From positions 6,094,432 to 6,158,431 of the forward strand of contig NZ_CM001403.1 in NCBI RefSeq assembly GCF_000166195.2: a stretch of DNA of 64,000 bases. Reading direction: 5' to 3'. The notes under the pieces were generated by a model. It ran no database searches. It worked only from the letters and a program-made list of their open reading frames with translations, and was not told the DNA's origin. Shown here piece after piece: positions 61,787 through 64,000 of this stretch. This DNA comes from Mucilaginibacter paludis DSM 18603. GTDB lineage: Bacteria > Bacteroidota > Bacteroidia > Sphingobacteriales > Sphingobacteriaceae. Every line of letters starts with the position of its first letter. Positions within the stretch are counted from its first letter, which is position 1. A program made the position numbers and the translations under genes.

Positions 61787-62737
61787 TTAATCTTTCTTTT
61801 TACCGCCGCCAAATACCGAGAAGCTTACGTAGCTTTTTGGGTGTGCCTTAATATCAATAAACAGGTTGTTCAAGTTGGCCGATGCATCTCTCAGGTTATT
61901 ATACATTTTATCATCGTTAAGCAGCAAGCCCAATGATCCCTGCCCGTTGTTTATTTTAGCAATTGTGTTCTGCAAATCGGCAACAGCCTTATTGGCATTG
62001 TCTAAAGTCTGCTTGATATTGCTTTTAGCCACATCATCACTAATTTTGTTGAAATTAGCTAAGGTGCCGGTTAAATAAACGTTGCTGCTCTTCAGGTTTG
62101 CCGATATGGATTCCACATTGGCTAAAATATTGTTGATGCGTACACTTTGTTTACCAACCAGGGCATCAACTTTTTGGGTAGTACCTTCTAAAGATTGTAA
62201 GGTGTTAGCAATGCTGTTAAAGCTCCTGTCAACGTTTTTTTGAAACCTGGGATTCATGATGGCGTTTACCGATGTCAGGATAGAATCCATTTTGCCGATA
62301 ATCAATTCGGCCTTTTTTTGTACAGGTTGCAGGCTTTCGGCCAGTCCGCCTTTTACAAATGCTCTCAAGGTATCTTTGTTTTCGGCCATCTCTTTGCTAT
62401 CGCCTAATTCAAATATAATGGCTTTGCTGCCCAGCAAATCGGTGCCTTCCAATTTGGCCAGTGTGTTTTTGGGGATATCGTATTTTTGCTGAATTTTAAA
62501 TTCAACCTGCGTACGGCCATCCGGTTTTAGCTCCATCTTGGATACGCGACCTATAGGGAAACCATTTACCAACACAGGTTTTGATACAGCTAAGCCAGAT
62601 ACATCATTGTAAAGAGCATAAAACTTATTTTCGGTTGTAAAAACATCATTGCCTTTTAAAAAGCTGTACCCAAGTATCAATATGGCTAATGATATTACCG
62701 TTAATGCGCCTATTTTGGTTTCGTTTGATATTTTCAA
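61787..62737 (-). CDS. MCE/MlaD-family lipid-binding protein
   Basis: 316 aa. There is an N-terminal membrane anchor (about 12-30), then the MCE domain (about 37-115, FYALYNDVSGLAVSKPVLVNGFPIGRVSKMEL), then a long helical and coiled-coil region (about 140-290) of the type that builds MCE tunnels. It works in lipid transport between membranes. It lies 26 bp after the amidase on the same strand, the usual Bacteroidota amidase-MlaD order. No other mla genes are present. Confidence 0.9.
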   Translation of the reverse strand: MKISNETKIGALTVISLAILILGYSFLKGNDVFTTENKFYALYNDVSGLAVSKPVLVNGFPIGRVSKMELKPDGRTQVEFKIQQKYDIPKNTLAKLEGTDLLGSKAIIFELGDSKEMAENKDTLRAFVKGGLAESLQPVQKKAELIIGKMDSILTSVNAIMNPRFQKNVDRSFNSIANTLQSLEGTTQKVDALVGKQSVRINNILANVESISANLKSSNVYLTGTLANFNKISDDVAKSNIKQTLDNANKAVADLQNTIAKINNGQGSLGLLLNDDKMYNNLRDASANLNNLFIDIKAHPKSYVSFSVFGGGKKKD

Positions 62738-62763
62738 GGGATTATGTGTTTAAGTTTTAATTA

Positions 62764-63609
62764 TTATTCTACTTCTTTTTTATATTCTGTAAGTGCTCTC
62801 ACTATCGATGCCACAATTTCATTCTGTCCATCTTCCGAGTTTAAGTAATCCTCGTCAATTGGGTTATTGATAAAGCCAGTTTCAATTAACACCGCCGGCA
62901 TAGCGCTGTGGCATAACACCAATATACCTTGTTCTTTCACACCATCGCTGTGGCGGCCATCGGTATCAACAAATTCGTTATTTACCAAATTTGCAAAACG
63001 AATGCTGTTTTTACGATACTTAGCTTTAAAAGCATTCAGCAATATCATCGCTGTCGGGTCGTTCGGGTCAAAGCCCGAATTTGAACCCTGCCCGTCCTTT
63101 TCTTCAAATAAGTTTTCACGCAGGGCAGCTGCCTCTTCCTTATCGCGGTGAAAACCATAAACCAGTACAAGCACACCACGGCCAGACTTGTCGGGTACGC
63201 GGATTCTTCTGCCATGGCTAACTACAATTCTGTCGGCTAATGAATTGCAGTGTAACGATATGAACAAATCTCCCTTGTTATTGTTCGCAATATCTGATCT
63301 TGTTTGCCAGGGTACGTTGGCGGTTGTGGTCCGCGTCATCACAACCTTAATATCCGGCAGATTTTTTTCGATGGCTTTCTGCAATTTAAATGCCAACGCA
63401 AGCGTTACACCTTCTTCAGTAGAATATGCTCCTGCGGCGCCGGTATGGCCGCCATGGCCGGCATCAACAACTACCGTACGTAATTTAAAGCCAGAACTTA
63501 CAGTGCTGTCTTTTTTAACAGGATTGGCAATTTGGCCCGAACCAGAGTGGAATAAAAAAAGTAATGGTGACAAACAATAAATGTATCTTCTCAATGCCCT
63601 ATTTTTCAT
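62764..63609 (-). CDS. N-acetylmuramoyl-L-alanine amidase (Amidase_3)
   Basis: 281 aa with a signal peptide (LLFLFHSGSG-QI, about 1-25). Zinc amidase that cuts peptidoglycan between MurNAc and L-Ala. The metal His is in VVDAGHGGHTG (about 48-58), with the second motif in SLHCNS (about 118-123) and the catalytic Glu in VLIETGFINNP (about 241-251). It is divergent from the lptD-like gene, with promoters in the gap. Confidence 0.93.
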   Translation of the reverse strand: MKNRALRRYIYCLSPLLFLFHSGSGQIANPVKKDSTVSSGFKLRTVVVDAGHGGHTGAAGAYSTEEGVTLALAFKLQKAIEKNLPDIKVVMTRTTTANVPWQTRSDIANNNKGDLFISLHCNSLADRIVVSHGRRIRVPDKSGRGVLVLVYGFHRDKEEAAALRENLFEEKDGQGSNSGFDPNDPTAMILLNAFKAKYRKNSIRFANLVNNEFVDTDGRHSDGVKEQGILVLCHSAMPAVLIETGFINNPIDEDYLNSEDGQNEIVASIVRALTEYKKEVE

Positions 63610-63648
63610 TATTTTTGAAGCCGCAAGTAATCAATATCTGCAAAAATA
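63610..63648. promoter_or_regulatory. Divergent -7 promoter elements between amidase and lptD
   Basis: Plus-strand TATTTTTG (63610-63617), 48 nt before the TTG start of lptD, and minus-strand TATTTTTG (63641-63648), 32 nt before the amidase ATG. Confidence 0.4.
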
Positions 63649-63664
63649 CTATTCATAATCAATT

Positions 63665-64000
63665 TTGAAATTTATAAGTCTCTTTTTTCTTTTATTGGTG
63701 ATTTTCATCTTCCGGGTATACTCCTCGCCTCACGATGTAAAAGTAAGCTATTCCAACGTGGCCGATACTATTATTCATCTTGATTCTGTTAAAGATAAAA
63801 AACTCCTCAAAAAAAAGCCGGTAATTTTAAAGGATACAATTAACATCAAAGGTAAACGATCAGCCTCCGATACCTCGAAAAAAGGCATGAAAACCTTGCC
63901 CGATACTTCCAAAAAAGGTAAGGAAGGTTTCCAAACTGAAATTAAATATACTTCTAAGGATTCCTCGCGTGCAGATAATGTAAACAAAGTGTTGTATTTA
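63665..64000 (+). CDS. lptD: Putative LPS-assembly protein LptD, N-terminal part (cut by window edge)
   Basis: 112 codons, open at the right edge. It starts at TTG 63665 because an in-frame stop (63656-63658) lies just upstream and the first ATG comes about 78 codons in. The N-terminus KFISLFFLLLVIFIFRVYS is a signal or anchor helix. Then comes a Ser/Thr/Lys-rich linker with DTSKKG repeats, then EIKYTSKDSSRADNVNKVLYL, which fits the start of the OstA/LptA-like region of Bacteroidota LptD proteins. The call rests on this motif and on the amidase/MlaD neighbourhood. Confidence 0.75.
   Translation, partial: MKFISLFFLLLVIFIFRVYSSPHDVKVSYSNVADTIIHLDSVKDKKLLKKKPVILKDTINIKGKRSASDTSKKGMKTLPDTSKKGKEGFQTEIKYTSKDSSRADNVNKVLYL

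Overview
The window looks like a chromosomal segment of a Gram-negative Bacteroidota, most likely family Sphingobacteriaceae and Mucilaginibacter- or Pedobacter-like. The evidence is the gene content (paired DUF3857 proteins, a WbqC-family protein, Bacteroidota-type YidC, an amidase/MlaD/LptD locus, alpha-2-macroglobulin with PbpC), many secreted proteins or lipoproteins with Bacteroidota-style signals, and the recurrent -7 promoter motif TAnnTTTG just upstream of start codons. The genus is an inference. About 58 real genes are supported. No rRNA, tRNA, CRISPR array, phage or intact insertion sequence was recognised.

Layout. 1-1000: end of an unknown gene, then repeat-rich DNA and a 44-residue membrane protein. 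998-4869: two translationally coupled DUF3857/transglutaminase-like exported proteins. 5.0-12.6 kb: a DnaQ-type exonuclease, epoxyqueuosine reductase QueG, threonine aldolase, an aldo/keto reductase, topoisomerase IB and several unknown small or exported proteins. 12.7-20.4 kb: YidC, CTP synthase, KdsB, a deoxynucleoside kinase and TrpS, all on the minus strand. 20.4-26.1 kb: tandem PlsC acyltransferases with GatC, a LolD/MacB-type ATPase, a double-ATPase peptide transporter subunit and a PolB-like exonuclease. 26.4-35.9 kb: PbpC, a CPBP protease and a giant alpha-2-macroglobulin. 36-46.5 kb: TopA, MnmA, a TIGR04282 transferase, a hidden 32-residue membrane protein, lipoproteins, aspartokinase and diaminopimelate decarboxylase. 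46.8-55 kb: a GH1 glycosidase, an aldo/keto reductase, an MBL hydrolase, MsrA, WbqC, an LpxL-like acyltransferase and a GT2. 55-64 kb: an MscS channel, AroQ, XerD, a SCO/cytochrome c lipoprotein operon, a DinB protein, a Cdd1 protein, MlaD, an amidase and the start of LptD.

Much of the content is housekeeping with a strong cell-envelope theme: KdsB, PlsC, the LpxL-like protein, WbqC and LptD for lipids and LPS; PbpC, alpha-2-macroglobulin and the amidase for peptidoglycan and the periplasm; YidC, MlaD and MscS for membranes. LysC and LysA supply diaminopimelate and lysine.

The most unusual structure is in the repeats. A family of degenerate heptanucleotide (7-bp period) tracts appears at about eight places, nearly always in gene gaps. 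One 126-bp tract of exactly 18 heptads lies in frame inside lysA and encodes a 42-residue heptapeptide-periodic insert just before the CESTD active-site motif. Another part of the window holds a MITE-like, roughly 265-bp element whose inverted ends each carry two nested hairpins. A short dispersed unit (TTATAATG...GATTATCA) occurs at least six times. Several genes have a TAnnTTTG box ending only 5-7 nt before the start codon, which predicts leaderless or nearly leaderless mRNAs and was used to correct several start sites.
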